Made by a program: the position numbers and the translations under genes. Below the pieces are notes generated by a model that made no database searches, was not told where the DNA came from, and saw nothing but the letters and a program-made list of their open reading frames with translations. Positions 63,732 through 64,000 of a stretch of 64,000 nucleotides of DNA are shown piece after piece (the stretch's first letter is position 1; each line of letters opens with the position of its first letter). The stretch is from Kordiimonas laminariae (lineage in GTDB: Bacteria; Pseudomonadota; Alphaproteobacteria; Sphingomonadales; Kordiimonadaceae): the NCBI RefSeq assembly GCF_023008165.1, contig NZ_JAKQZA010000004.1, forward strand, positions 186,001 to 250,000. Direction: 5' to 3'.

Positions 63732-64000
63732 ATGGATATTTCCAAACTTTATAATATTGAAGGTAAAGTCGCTCTCGTAACAGGGGGCGGCTCAGGTATC
63801 GGAGCGATGGCAACTGAGGCGCTCGTAAGAGCAGGCTGTAAGGTTTATATCGCTTCTCGCCGCCTTGATAGCTGCTTGGCGATTGCTGATGAACTGAATG
63901 CAATTGGTCCGGGGCGTGTGATTGCGCTCTCCGCTGATCTTTCAACAGGTGAGGGGACAGAAGAACTGGCAAACCACCTGAAGAGTGTGGAACCAGAACT
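63732..64000 (+). CDS. Short-chain dehydrogenase/reductase (N-terminal part, cut by the window edge)
   Basis: The frame from ATG 63732 runs open to the right edge (89 codons and two bases). It encodes the N-terminal Rossmann fold with V-T-G-G-G-S-G-I-G-A-M-A and A-S-R-R specificity loop (Arg pair suggests NADP preference). The gene is 8 bp after the ACAD11-like gene and in line with it, so it extends the same operon. The catalytic part is beyond the edge. Confidence 0.88.
   Translation, partial: MDISKLYNIEGKVALVTGGGSGIGAMATEALVRAGCKVYIASRRLDSCLAIADELNAIGPGRVIALSADLSTGEGTEELANHLKSVEPE

Overview
The window reads as one contiguous piece of chromosome from a free-living, probably marine, alphaproteobacterium of moderate GC (high 40s per cent by eye). 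The lineage clues are a canonical CtrA box (TTAA-N7-TTAAC) in front of the chemotaxis operon, a cheY-A-W-mcp-R-D-B order, a DUF2336 protein, FabI, the block xseB-ispA-dxs-tlyA-rRNA methyltransferase, and PEP-CTERM proteins. A Kordiimonadales-like organism would fit, but that is inference and not shown by the sequence. I see no rRNA, tRNA, CRISPR array, insertion sequence or prophage.

Layout. 0-3.7 kb: two tandem secreted paralogues on the minus strand (one cut by the left edge, one with a complete PEP-CTERM anchor), divergent from a large TPR lipoprotein of the kind found with exosortase systems. 3.7-6.1 kb: an MFS exporter and a dipeptide epimerase, convergent with a stand-alone Lrp/AsnC effector domain. 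6.5-19.5 kb: a 13-kb chemotaxis and signalling cluster with all genes in one direction: STAS, cheY, cheA, cheW, a four-PAS receptor, cheR, cheD, cheB, a soluble receptor-like protein with a CheZ-like D-x-x-x-Q motif, and a partner-switching trio (STAS antagonist, REC-PP2C phosphatase, pseudo-REC HATPase kinase). 19.5-29 kb: LysR regulator, TPR and MAPEG proteins, HMG-CoA lyase, an S33 hydrolase with a NatAB-type ABC exporter, an ECF sigma factor with a four-helix membrane partner, and mnmC. 29-39 kb: gamma carbonic anhydrase, DUF2336 protein, class V aminotransferase, a candidate small RNA, an acyltransferase, an FAD-linked oxidase, a Sua5-type tRNA t6A enzyme, a long acyl-CoA dehydrogenase and an MBL-fold hydrolase. 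38-49 kb: housekeeping genes (xseB, ispA, dxs, tlyA, rRNA methyltransferase; on the other strand a DnaJ-like protein, BrkB, fabI, aroC, hydrolase; then pdxH). 49-64 kb: a catabolic region with aldehyde and alcohol dehydrogenases, thioesterases, SDRs, an ACAD10/11-type kinase, three acyl-CoA dehydrogenases, an acyl-CoA ligase, a class II aldolase and a MATE pump, ending inside another SDR gene.

How it works together. The chemotaxis cluster can sense (PAS receptor), adapt (CheR, CheB, CheD), excite (CheA, CheW, CheY) and possibly terminate the signal through the D-x-x-x-Q protein. Several of its proteins end in related acidic [I/W]-x-x-F tails, suggesting a shared docking code. A serine-phosphorylation partner switch is embedded at its end. 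The 49-64 kb genes look like CoA-thioester oxidation of hydroxylated or branched acids: a separate kinase and ACAD11-like dehydrogenase, plus an adjacent dehydrogenase pair in which one subunit lacks the usual catalytic glutamate.

The most unusual signals are a putative sRNA at about 31864-31981 that shows the same 10-mer in two successive hairpin loops; the D-x-x-x-Q receptor-like protein; the tail motifs; a terminator written into the 3' end of a convergent coding gene; and five convergent gene pairs that overlap by exactly one antiparallel stop codon.
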